Source: Candidatus Tayloriibacteriota bacterium (lineage in GTDB: Bacteria; Patescibacteriota; Minisyncoccia; Phycocordibacterales; SIBU01). Taken from it: a DNA stretch of 51,544 nt. Within the stretch, counting starts at the first letter, position 1, and every line of letters begins with the position of its first letter. Of the stretch, positions 17,085 to 23,647 are shown piece by piece. The translations under genes were made by a program, and so were the position numbers. The stretch lies in assembly GCA_016188455.1 (NCBI GenBank), contig JACPHR010000019.1, positions 1-51,544 of the forward strand, given 5' to 3'. Below the pieces are notes generated by a model. The model was given only the letters and a program-made list of their open reading frames with translations, was not told the origin of the DNA and made no database searches.

Positions 17085-17309
17085 TTACTCTTTAATCTCC
17101 CTCAACTCATTTTCATGAGCTTTGATGACTTGGAGCGCCGCTTCCGTCCCGTCCCTGCCTTTGGCAATTTCTGCTTTGAATTCCTCAGCCAGTTTCATGA
17201 AAAGGTCCGGATATTTTTCAACTAGCCCCACAAATTCATCCTGCTCCGCGGGCGTTAGGCCGCCAAGTTTTTGGGAAACGGCTTTTTTGAATAAAAAATC
17301 GGCAAACAT
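17085..17309 (-). CDS. small helical protein of unknown function
   Basis: 74 residues, predicted all-helical, highly charged (LTPAEQDEFVGLVEKYPDLFMKLAEEFKAEIAKG). No signal peptide or TM. Unrecognised; the composition suggests a small regulatory or adaptor protein. Confidence 0.5.
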   Translation of the reverse strand: MFADFLFKKAVSQKLGGLTPAEQDEFVGLVEKYPDLFMKLAEEFKAEIAKGRDGTEAALQVIKAHENELREIKE

Positions 17310-17370
17310 AGCGAGAGTTTAGCAAGTTCTTGGCATATAATCAACACGGGGGTAAAACGCAAGGAGAAAC

Positions 17371-17408
17371 GCAAGGAGACTCCTTGATACATCAAGGAGT
17401 CTCCTTGC
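17371..17408. repeat. perfect hairpin downstream of the GT2 gene
   Basis: 18-bp arms GCAAGGAGACTCCTTGAT / ATCAAGGAGTCTCCTTGC with an AC loop; each arm is itself palindromic. It lies 27 nt after the stop of the 17436 gene. There is no T-run, so it is not a typical terminator. Confidence 0.75.
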
Positions 17409-17435
17409 TACGCCTTTAGCGGTTCGTTAGGGCTG

Positions 17436-18149
17436 TTAGCGAACATCTCTGTGCTTTTTGGTCAGAGGCCGATGCAAAATTACCTCCGAAAAGAAATTGC
17501 CGGCGTAAAGCAGGCCGGTTTTGAAAAACCCTTGGCCCTTAAATCTTCGGCCGGAGGTCCAGACGGAAAAGGAAGCCTTGAACTTTACTTTGCCGACCTT
17601 GTGCAGCCGCCGCGCCATGTTCGTATCATCGCCGTAAAAATTGATACTGGTGTCAAAACCGCCAATGTCACGAAGGGCGTCACGCTTGATGACGCAATTG
17701 CCGCCAACCGCCATATACCCCAGCAAAAAATAAACGGGGGTGGCAAGACAGTACCAGTAAACTCGCACTAAAACACTTTCAAGCCGCGTCAAATCCCAGT
17801 AAAAAAATGGGCCGCTCAGGCAGACAAGGTCGGGCCGCCGCGTGAATTCTTTGGCCGCCGACGGCAACCAATTCTTGTCAATCTCGGTGTCGGCGTCAAG
17901 ATACGCCACCAACTCACTTTGGACTTCCAAGAGACCCCTCTGGCGGGCGGCGTTCGGCCCTTTTCGCGGCTCCGAAACCAGGCGCGCTCCGCTAAACTTT
18001 CCGACAACCTCGGCCGTGCCGTCGGTGGAACCGTTATTTACGACAATAATTTCCGCGAAATTTTCGCCGCCCTCCCTGAAAATGCTCGAGAGGCATCGGC
18101 CGATATAACGCTCTTCATTGTAGGCGGGAATGACGATGCTAATCTTCAT
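17436..18149 (-). CDS. glycosyltransferase family 2
   Basis: 237 residues, GT-A fold: N-terminal SIVIPAYNEERYIGRCL, VNNGSTDGT, then YLDADTEID (DxD metal/nucleotide-sugar site, about residue 89), and the acceptor-side GGFDTSINFYGDDTNMARRL. Hydrophobic residues near 125-150 suggest membrane association. Probably builds a surface polysaccharide or glycolipid together with the neighbouring GT2 and DedA genes. Confidence 0.85.
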   Translation of the reverse strand: MKISIVIPAYNEERYIGRCLSSIFREGGENFAEIIVVNNGSTDGTAEVVGKFSGARLVSEPRKGPNAARQRGLLEVQSELVAYLDADTEIDKNWLPSAAKEFTRRPDLVCLSGPFFYWDLTRLESVLVRVYWYCLATPVYFLLGYMAVGGNCVIKRDALRDIGGFDTSINFYGDDTNMARRLHKVGKVKFKASFSVWTSGRRFKGQGFFKTGLLYAGNFFSEVILHRPLTKKHRDVR

Positions 18150-18159
18150 AAGTTAAACA

Positions 18160-18355
18160 TACCAAATATACTAATGCATACGAATCTCCGAATAACTACG
18201 AATTACGAATATAGGTCAAACCTATAGTTCACCTTCGCTCGGACGAAATGTGAAATCAGAATTTTCCACTTCGCTCCTCGCTAGCCGAAATAAGAAAGAG
18301 CAGAATTAGTAGCCATTGGTAGTATTTAGTATAATTCGTATATTAGTATGGCGCT
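18160..18355. repeat. low-complexity element with terminal inverted repeats, no ORF
   Basis: The gap between the two GT2 genes. Ends ATACTAATGCATACGAAT (18168-18185) and ATTCGTATATTAGTAT (18334-18349) are inverted copies. Inside are more ACGAAT/TAGTA units and a TATAGGT-caa-ACCTATA hairpin. Same organisation as the repeats around the four-helix-bundle ORFs but without a gene. Confidence 0.65.
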
Positions 18356-18358
18356 AGC

Positions 18359-19081
18359 CTAACGGACTTCTTCCCAAACCTTGCTGTAGGTCCGGCCGAA
18401 GAGCAAAAGCCATACGGTGTCCCTAAACCAAGTAAGCATGAGCCGCCACCAGCCGAGTTGGTGCGCCCGCCGTCCGGTGTGATAGACGGTAAGCGAGGGG
18501 ACGGTTCGGGTTTGGCCCAGCTTCCTCAGTCGCCGAAAAAGCTCAAAGTCCTCGCCGGCCGCCAGATTTTCGCGGAAACCGCCCACAGCCTTAAACGGCT
18601 CCCGTTTAATCATTTGAAATTCGCCGCCGGCCGCGCCAATCGGCAAAAAATTGTTCTGCGCCATAAAAAGATAATTAAAGATGGTGGAAAAAATCCGGTC
18701 GGTCAGAGTCTCTCGGTCGGGCAAAATTTTAAGGAAACAATTGGCCGCGACAAGATTTTGGCGGCTGCTAAAATTCGCAAGCATGCGGCTAAAAAAGGCG
18801 TCGGGTTCAGGAATAATCACGTCGGCGTCCAAAAAGACAAGGTACTCGCCCCGGGCTTCGGCGGCGCCGAGATTGCGGCCGGCGGCAATGGTCTGCCTTT
18901 TTTTGCCATGGTATATCAAAACTTTATCGGCGTATTTTTTAGCAATGAGCACGGTGCTATCGGTACTGCGGCCGTCCGAAATAATTATTTCCAAAGAGTG
19001 TTTTTTGCACCGGTGTAAATTCCGCAGAGTGGCTTCCAAAAAACGCTCCTCGTTTAAGGTTGGAATGATAACGGAAATCAT
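18359..19081 (-). CDS. glycosyltransferase family 2
   Basis: 240 residues, GT-A fold: VIIPTLNEERFLEATL, ISDGRSTDST, VFLDADVIIP (DxD, about 79-81), and GGFRENLAAGEDFELFRRL. A hydrophobic C-terminal segment (LMLTWFRDTVWLLLFGRTY) may sit in the membrane. It overlaps the DedA gene by 4 nt, so the two are translationally coupled. Confidence 0.85.
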   Translation of the reverse strand: MISVIIPTLNEERFLEATLRNLHRCKKHSLEIIISDGRSTDSTVLIAKKYADKVLIYHGKKRQTIAAGRNLGAAEARGEYLVFLDADVIIPEPDAFFSRMLANFSSRQNLVAANCFLKILPDRETLTDRIFSTIFNYLFMAQNNFLPIGAAGGEFQMIKREPFKAVGGFRENLAAGEDFELFRRLRKLGQTRTVPSLTVYHTGRRAHQLGWWRLMLTWFRDTVWLLLFGRTYSKVWEEVR

Positions 19082-19677
19082 AGTTGGGAAGAGCTAAAAT
19101 GACGCTTCAAAAATCGGGCAAAGCCGTACATTAAAGCGGCAAATATGATTACCAGAGCGCTGACGAAAAGAATTTTCAATCCATCGGCCACCAGAAAGTA
19201 AAAGTTGCCGAAGAAATAGCCGACGGCCATGAGCGCGGCCGTCCAGATAAAGCCCCCCAGGAGATTAAAAATCAGAAATTTCTTGAATGGAATTTTGCTC
19301 GCGCCGGCGGCCATGATGGTCGGCACGGCAAAACCGAAGCCCATGGTTATTTTGGAAATGAAAAGAATTTTCGTGTCATGGCGCCTAAAAACCCCTTCCA
19401 TTTTTTCAAAAATTTCCCGAGTGACGCCAAAAAAATGGCCGAATCGCCGCAGAAAAGGTTCGGCCGCCCCGCGGCCGACCCAGTACCAAATGATATCGGC
19501 CGTCAAGTCGCCCAGAAGAAGCGTCGTATAGATGGGCAACAAAGAAAACCCGCCGAGCCGAAGCATCAGTCCGCTCGCCAACATCACAATGGGACCCTCA
19601 AAAATAGTCCCCAAAAATACAAAGGGGTATCTGTAAGTCGCCAAAAAAACCGCCAATGCGCCGAAAATTCCTTCCAT
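19078..19677 (-). CDS. DedA-family membrane protein
   Basis: 199 residues, about four TM or re-entrant helices. The DedA signature is visible: FVFLGTIFEGPIVMLASG, GDLTADIIWYWVGRG, then FISKITMGFGFAVPTIMAAGASKIPFKKFL. The family includes undecaprenyl-phosphate and phosphatidylethanolamine flippases, which fits the linked glycosyltransferases. A TATAAT on the minus strand at 19685-19690, 7 nt before the ATG, suggests a near-leaderless message. Confidence 0.88.
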   Translation of the reverse strand: MEGIFGALAVFLATYRYPFVFLGTIFEGPIVMLASGLMLRLGGFSLLPIYTTLLLGDLTADIIWYWVGRGAAEPFLRRFGHFFGVTREIFEKMEGVFRRHDTKILFISKITMGFGFAVPTIMAAGASKIPFKKFLIFNLLGGFIWTAALMAVGYFFGNFYFLVADGLKILFVSALVIIFAALMYGFARFLKRHFSSSQL

Positions 19678-19776
19678 ACGGTATATTATACATCATTATC
19701 TTTGGCGCGACATGAGGATAGCCTCATTTAGGCGAAACTGCAAAACCAGCCAAGTTGAATCGAACATTTTGCCATA

Positions 19777-19834
19777 TGGACCCAGCGAGAATCGGACTCG
19801 CGTCTTGGCAATGTCCCGATAACTCTAGTGGGCC
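19777..19834 (-). pseudogene. degenerate tRNA (3' half intact, D arm and anticodon stem lost)
   Basis: The minus strand reads GGCCCA, then a shortened middle with TTGCCAA, then a good T arm (GCGAGTCCGATTCTCGC) and acceptor TGGGTCC plus discriminator A. Only 58 nt, with no pairing around the TTGCCAA loop. It follows two functional tRNA-Ala genes and shares their G3:U70 acceptor pattern. Confidence 0.5.
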
Positions 19835-19838
19835 AATG

Positions 19839-19909
19839 TGGACCCGAGGGGAATCGAACCCCTGCCCCAGCAATGCGAATGCTGTGTAATACCACTTTAC
19901 TACGGGCCC
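19839..19909 (-). tRNA. tRNA-Ala(CGC)
   Basis: 71 nt. Acceptor GGGCCCG/CGGGTCC with the alanine identity pair G3:U70; anticodon arm CAGCA-TTCGCAT-TGCTG, anticodon CGC; T arm CAGGGGTTCGATTCCCCT. CCA is not encoded. Flanked by 21-bp inverted repeats (19814-19834 and 19905-19925). Confidence 0.9.
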
Positions 19910-19961
19910 ACCAGAGCTATCGGGAAAACCGCTTATCTCCACATTGTCCCGAAAACAAAGG

Positions 19962-20034
19962 TGGACCGTGCGAGATTCGAACTCGCTACCCCCACATTGC
20001 AAATGTGGTGCTCTACCAATTGAGCTAACGGCCC
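19962..20034 (-). tRNA. tRNA-Ala(TGC)
   Basis: 73 nt. Acceptor GGGCCGT/ACGGTCC with G3:U70; D arm TAGCTCAATTGGTAGAGCA; anticodon arm CCACA-TTTGCAA-ATGTGG, anticodon TGC; T arm GCGAGTTCGAATCTCGC. CCA is not encoded. Confidence 0.95.
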
Positions 20035-20062
20035 TAAATCTGCACCAGGCGGATTCGGGCGA

Positions 20063-20093
20063 CCCCGCCCCGCCCGCCGCGGGCGGGGCGGGG
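20063..20093. repeat. GC-only hairpin between ddl and tRNA-Ala
   Basis: 14-bp arms CCCCGCCCCGCCCG / CGGGCGGGGCGGGG with a CCG loop. There is no T-run in the direction of ddl transcription; on the plus strand TTTAGCCCTTTTT follows. Confidence 0.6.
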
Positions 20094-20115
20094 TTTAGCC
20101 CTTTTTGATAATAGA

Positions 20116-21099
20116 TTACCTCATTTTCCCTTGAAGTGCCAACTTAATCACATGCTCAAGAAATCCGGGAAAAGAGAGGCCGACGGCCGAGAGCGATTCA
20201 ATAAACGGCGAACCGGCAGCGAGGTGGGGCAAACTGTTAACTTCAAGAAAATAAACGCCGCGGGTCGGGCTGACGATAAAATCGGAACGAGAGTAGTGCC
20301 GCAAGCCCAGCGCCTTGTGGACCCGGCAAGCCGTGTTTTGCATTTCATATTTTTCCATCGTTGAAAATCGGCCGGGGTGGATTGCTTTTGTGCCGCCGCC
20401 GTATTTTGCCCGGTAGTCAAAAAAAGTTGAGCTCTCCGGCAGGACAAACTCAACGGGCAGAAGAGCGTAGGTTTCCTCACCGCGAAAAGAGCCGATTACT
20501 CCGCAGGTCGCTTCCCTGCCGGCAATGTACTCCTCAACCATAATGGCCGGACTTACCGCGAAGGCTTTTTCAAGCGCCGGTTCAAGTTCCTGAAAATTTT
20601 TCACCACCGACAGGCCTATGGAAGAGCCGAGGGCAATCGGTTTGACGATTGACGGGTTCGGCACCGCTCGCCAGAGGTCATGGAGATTCTGCCTTAGGGC
20701 GTCCTCTTTTTTCAAAAGCTTGTGATGGGGCGATTTGACGCCGTGGCTCTTGAGAAAATTTTTACTGTGGCCTTTGTGCATGGCAAGGAGCGACCCGAGA
20801 TGTCCCGAGCCGGTATAGGGCACGGCAAAGGTGTCCAGCAGACGTTGAACCGTGCCATCTTCGCCGTATTCGCCGTGCGCCGCGTTGAAAATCACGTCAA
20901 TTTTTTTAAACACTTTGGCCGGCGGCTCCGCCACCCCCTGCGCGTGCCAGACCCCACTTTTGTCTATAAAGATGTCAACCGGCTCGTAATTATCAGGCAG
21001 ATTTTTCAAAACATGGGCGCCGGTTTTGACCGAAATTTCGTGCTCGCTCGACGGGCCGCCACGCAACACACCGACTCTGATTTTTGAGCGCAAACTCAT
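20116..21099 (-). CDS. ddl: D-alanine--D-alanine ligase
   Basis: ATP-grasp enzyme making the D-Ala-D-Ala terminus of peptidoglycan precursors. GGPSSEHEISVKTG (N-terminal domain), VIFNAAHGEYGEDGTVQRLL, the ATP-grasp core (VKPIALGSSIGLSVV, MVEEYIAGREATCGV) and the metal-binding FLEVNSLPHLAAGSPF are all present. 327 residues is slightly longer than usual. The promoter TGTTATACT sits 6 nt before the ATG. Confidence 0.93.
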   Translation of the reverse strand: MSLRSKIRVGVLRGGPSSEHEISVKTGAHVLKNLPDNYEPVDIFIDKSGVWHAQGVAEPPAKVFKKIDVIFNAAHGEYGEDGTVQRLLDTFAVPYTGSGHLGSLLAMHKGHSKNFLKSHGVKSPHHKLLKKEDALRQNLHDLWRAVPNPSIVKPIALGSSIGLSVVKNFQELEPALEKAFAVSPAIMVEEYIAGREATCGVIGSFRGEETYALLPVEFVLPESSTFFDYRAKYGGGTKAIHPGRFSTMEKYEMQNTACRVHKALGLRHYSRSDFIVSPTRGVYFLEVNSLPHLAAGSPFIESLSAVGLSFPGFLEHVIKLALQGKMR

Positions 21100-21105
21100 A
21101 AAAAT

Positions 21106-21114
21106 AGTATAACA
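21106..21114 (-). promoter_or_regulatory. extended -10 promoter of ddl, leaderless
   Basis: TGTTATACT on the minus strand, 6 nt before the ATG, which places the expected transcription start on the A of ATG. No Shine-Dalgarno is present. Confidence 0.55.
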
Positions 21115-21154
21115 TGAAGCAGGAATAGCAAGAATAATAATATAAAACTTCTTT

Positions 21155-21190
21155 GTTACCTAACTCAAGCGATCGCTTGAGTTAGGTAAC
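21155..21190. repeat. 36-bp perfect palindrome at the uvrC stop codon
   Basis: Arms GTTACCTAACTCAAGCGA / TCGCTTGAGTTAGGTAAC, without any loop, beginning 1 nt after the uvrC stop. It may act as a weak terminator but has no proper T-run. Confidence 0.85.
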
Positions 21191-21191
21191 A

Positions 21192-22577
21192 TTAGAAAAT
21201 TCTATCCCTTACCTTACGATGAAAACTGATGGCGAAGCGGTGCGCCTCACTGTTTGCCAGTAAAATAGATTTCTCATGCGCCCGGACAAGCGCTTCATCA
21301 CCCAGAACTTTTTCCGGGCGGTGGCGCTCGTTTTTGACGACCGCCGCCACCGGGATTGAAAGACCGCGGGCTTTGAGCGCCGCTTCAATAATCCTCTGCT
21401 GAGCCAAACCGCCGTCGGCCACAAAAAGCGCCGGCAGCGGCCATTCGGGATGATTCAGCCGCCGTTCAATCACTTCCTTCAAGCTGGTGAGGTCGTTGTT
21501 GCCGAACCCTCCTCTGATTTTAAATTTTCTGTAACCCGATTTTTTCGGCGCTCCGTCTTCAATCAAAACCATGGCGCCGACGACATCCGTCCCCGAAATG
21601 TGGGCGATGTCATAAGCCTCTATTCGCAGATGCGGATGTACGCGGATAGTAGCGCGGATACTCGCAGATGAAAGATGGGTGGATTCTATCCGCGTTAATC
21701 GGCGTTCCAATCCGCGTTCGTCTGCGGCGTTGCTTCCGAGCAACGCAATATCTTGGATGTGCCGAAGAGCGAAAAGAGTTTTCTTGATTGCTCCCGCCCG
21801 TTCAAAATCTCTGGCCTCGGCCGCCGCCTTCATTTCAGACTCCAAATTTTTCAGAATCTGCTTTTTCTCGCCGTTGAAAAGAAACTTGATATGGCGAATG
21901 GTGCGAGCGTAATCCGTTTTTGTAATTTCCCCGGTGCACACTCCGGGACAGAGCCCGATTTGCCGATTAAAGCAGGGTTTATCTTTTCGAACTAGGCTAC
22001 AAGACATATTTGACTTACTTATAATCATATTGTTTTCCATGCTGGTGTTCTTGAGAACATTAGAATATAGAGTGGGAGGGTTGCAACGGTCGCGGAAGGG
22101 GAAAATTTTTCTGATGATTTTAAGCGCCGCTCTCAGTCGCGAGCCGTGGGGAAAAGGGCCAAAAACAGATTGTGGCTTATAGTTAGTAGTTTGTAGAGAA
22201 GAAAAATCAAGATCCTTTTTGCGGACAAGAAGAACTCGGGGAAAATCTTCATTAGTGATGACGACGCAATTAAAACTCTTGTCGTCTTTTTCCTTGACAT
22301 TGTAGGGCGGCTGAAATTTCTTAATCAAATCCGCTTCAAGCAAAATGGCTTCAAGCACCGAGTTGGTTTTCTTGAAATCAACGCTCAGAGCCCTGCCCAC
22401 CATGTCAGAGATTTGAGGGCCGCGCCTTTCGGCCAAGTCGGCGCTGAAATAGCTCTTGACCCTGTCGCGAAGCGAGGTCGCCCGACCAACATAAAGAATC
22501 TTCCGGTTCTTCCCCAGAAAAAAATAGACACCGGGGGCGTCCGGCAATTGGCTATTTCTAAAATCTTGACGTCTCAC
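21192..22577 (-). CDS. uvrC: UvrABC excinuclease subunit C (short form)
   Basis: Incises both sides of the lesion after UvrAB. GIY-YIG domain at residues 14-90 (GVYFFLGKNRKILYVGRA), a Cys region (CNPPTLY...CFNRQIGLCPGVC), UVR motif (about 250-285) and the RNase H-like 5' nuclease (IEAYDIAHISGTDVVGAMV, VADGGLAQ). 461 residues: the C-terminal (HhH)2 domain of the ~600-residue family is missing, as often in reduced genomes. Repeat inserts: SNVLKNTS (22040-22070), an ATCCGCG block (21622-21730) and a low-complexity string near 22178-22215. GTG start at 22577. Confidence 0.92.
   Translation of the reverse strand: MRRQDFRNSQLPDAPGVYFFLGKNRKILYVGRATSLRDRVKSYFSADLAERRGPQISDMVGRALSVDFKKTNSVLEAILLEADLIKKFQPPYNVKEKDDKSFNCVVITNEDFPRVLLVRKKDLDFSSLQTTNYKPQSVFGPFPHGSRLRAALKIIRKIFPFRDRCNPPTLYSNVLKNTSMENNMIISKSNMSCSLVRKDKPCFNRQIGLCPGVCTGEITKTDYARTIRHIKFLFNGEKKQILKNLESEMKAAAEARDFERAGAIKKTLFALRHIQDIALLGSNAADERGLERRLTRIESTHLSSASIRATIRVHPHLRIEAYDIAHISGTDVVGAMVLIEDGAPKKSGYRKFKIRGGFGNNDLTSLKEVIERRLNHPEWPLPALFVADGGLAQQRIIEAALKARGLSIPVAAVVKNERHRPEKVLGDEALVRAHEKSILLANSEAHRFAISFHRKVRDRIF
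21622..21730. repeat. ATCCGCG-type repeat block inside uvrC
   Basis: Units GCAGATGCGGATG, CGCGGATAGTAGCGCGGATA, TATCCGCGTTAATCGGCG and AATCCGCGTTCGTCTGCGG, in frame, just before the IEAYDIAH motif. Confidence 0.7.
22040..22070. repeat. intragenic palindromic element in uvrC
   Basis: TGTTCT-TG-AGAACA core (22046-22059) with partly complementary flanks. Translated as YSNVLKNTS, comparable to YSDVLENIR in the PCMT and HSNILENVG in the nuclease. Confidence 0.65.
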
Positions 22578-22594
22578 AAGCTATATGCTATGCT
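22566..22594 (+). promoter_or_regulatory. sigma-70-type promoter of the first response regulator
   Basis: TTGACG (22566-22571), 17-nt spacer, TATGCT (22589-22594). It overlaps the divergent uvrC start. The leader carries a GCAAC...GTTGC hairpin (22612-22630 region). Confidence 0.55.
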
Positions 22595-22650
22595 ACTCCT
22601 TAGAAAAAAGCAACATATCACTTGTTGCCTGTCGTTCGCAAATTGATGCT

Positions 22651-23007
22651 ATGAAAAAAATCCTGATTATTGACGACCAAGTAGCGCTGACCCTGGCGGC
22701 ATTGCTAAAGTACTTTGGTTATACCAACCTTGTTACCGCCTTTGATGGTGAGGAAGGCATCCGCATGTTTGAGACCGAAAAACCCGACCTGGTTATTTCC
22801 GACTTTGACATGCCGAAGTTAGACGGTATGGGGGTACTTCGGCACATTCGGTCAAAGTCAAAAACGCCCGTCATCATGACGTCATCCGACACTGAAGACG
22901 GTTTTCTCGAAAAAGCTCTCCGCGCTGAAGGTGCTGATCACTTCCTGGGAAAGCCTTTCGACACGAAGCAACTGATTGAGTTGGTCCAGAAGCTTTTGAG
23001 GAATTGA
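22651..23007 (+). CDS. single-domain response regulator (CheY-like receiver)
   Basis: 118 residues from ATG 22651; the reading frame is open further upstream but only this start gives the normal MKKILIIDD. Acidic pair IIDDQ, phospho-acceptor Asp in VISDFDMPKLDG, switch residues MTSSD and invariant Lys in LGKPFD. No output domain, so it signals by protein contact. No partner histidine kinase lies nearby. A strong terminator follows. Confidence 0.88.
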   Translation: MKKILIIDDQVALTLAALLKYFGYTNLVTAFDGEEGIRMFETEKPDLVISDFDMPKLDGMGVLRHIRSKSKTPVIMTSSDTEDGFLEKALRAEGADHFLGKPFDTKQLIELVQKLLRN

Positions 23008-23051
23008 AGGCTTGTGTGGCAGGTCTTAAATAATCCTCATAAATTCATGTT

Positions 23052-23078
23052 CGCCTCGCGATGCGGGGCGATTTTTTT
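23052..23078 (+). terminator. intrinsic terminator of the 22651 response regulator
   Basis: CGCCTCGC-gat-GCGGGGCG stem followed by ATTTTTTT. Confidence 0.85.
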
Positions 23079-23159
23079 GCCTTTTTGCGCTTAGCCTTTC
23101 GGTAACGATATGGGTCACAATATTTAAGCATGATACACAGTCCGCACAGGTTAAAAATT

Positions 23160-23600
23160 TATCGGCATCAGCATCATCGGTTGGGAAGCGGTCATCGGCA
23201 TTGAGCTCATCGGCCTGCACAGCGGCATTAGCCGCTTGTGTCCGCCGCCGAAGGGAGCGGCAATCGCGCCACTGTGACCGCCGGCATCGCGGCCATTCTG
23301 CTTCTGGTATTCGCTCTGAACCGCTTTATCTGGATTCCCCTGCTTAAAAAAGCCAACATTATACCGAATGAACCCACAATTAAAATTGGTAGTTTGTTCT
23401 ATGCCTTTCCCGATAAAAAGCGGTCGCATGTTATCGGTCCAGCCTCCTTTCAAGCGAGCCGAGGCGAATTTTTGTCCACCGGTTGGACCGTCCGATTGCG
23501 GCAAGTTAACGCTTCTTCGGCTGATTGCCGGCGTCATAAAACCATCGGCCGGAAGCATAAACCGCCGGTACTAAGAAGCCGCCGGTGCAAATACCACATG
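23160..23600 (+). pseudogene. ABC transporter remnant (NrtB/SsuC permease end plus ATPase start)
   Basis: The frame starting near 23238 reads a TM helix and NRFIWIPLLKKAN, like the C-terminal end of nitrate/sulfonate/taurine permeases (NRLxWRPLY). Further on the same frame reads FQASRGEFLS. Another frame then continues GPSDCGKLTLLRLIAGVIKP, a decayed Walker A block (GPSGCGKST in intact ATPases). The frameshift near 23480 and the mutated P-loop mean no functional product. There is no intact gene between 23078 and 23648. Confidence 0.65.
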
Positions 23601-23647
23601 ACTGTCATCATGGTCAATCGCCTCATTGTCGACACCTAGGTATACAT

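Noticed and set aside
17341-17410. CRISPR-like appearance of repeated AAGGAG units
   Set aside because: Only one palindromic hairpin is present, with no regular spacers; no CRISPR array or cas gene was seen in the window.
23151-23558. 135-codon open frame on the minus strand
   Set aside because: It lies antisense to the recognisable ABC-transporter remnant and its translation shows no domain, signal or Shine-Dalgarno.
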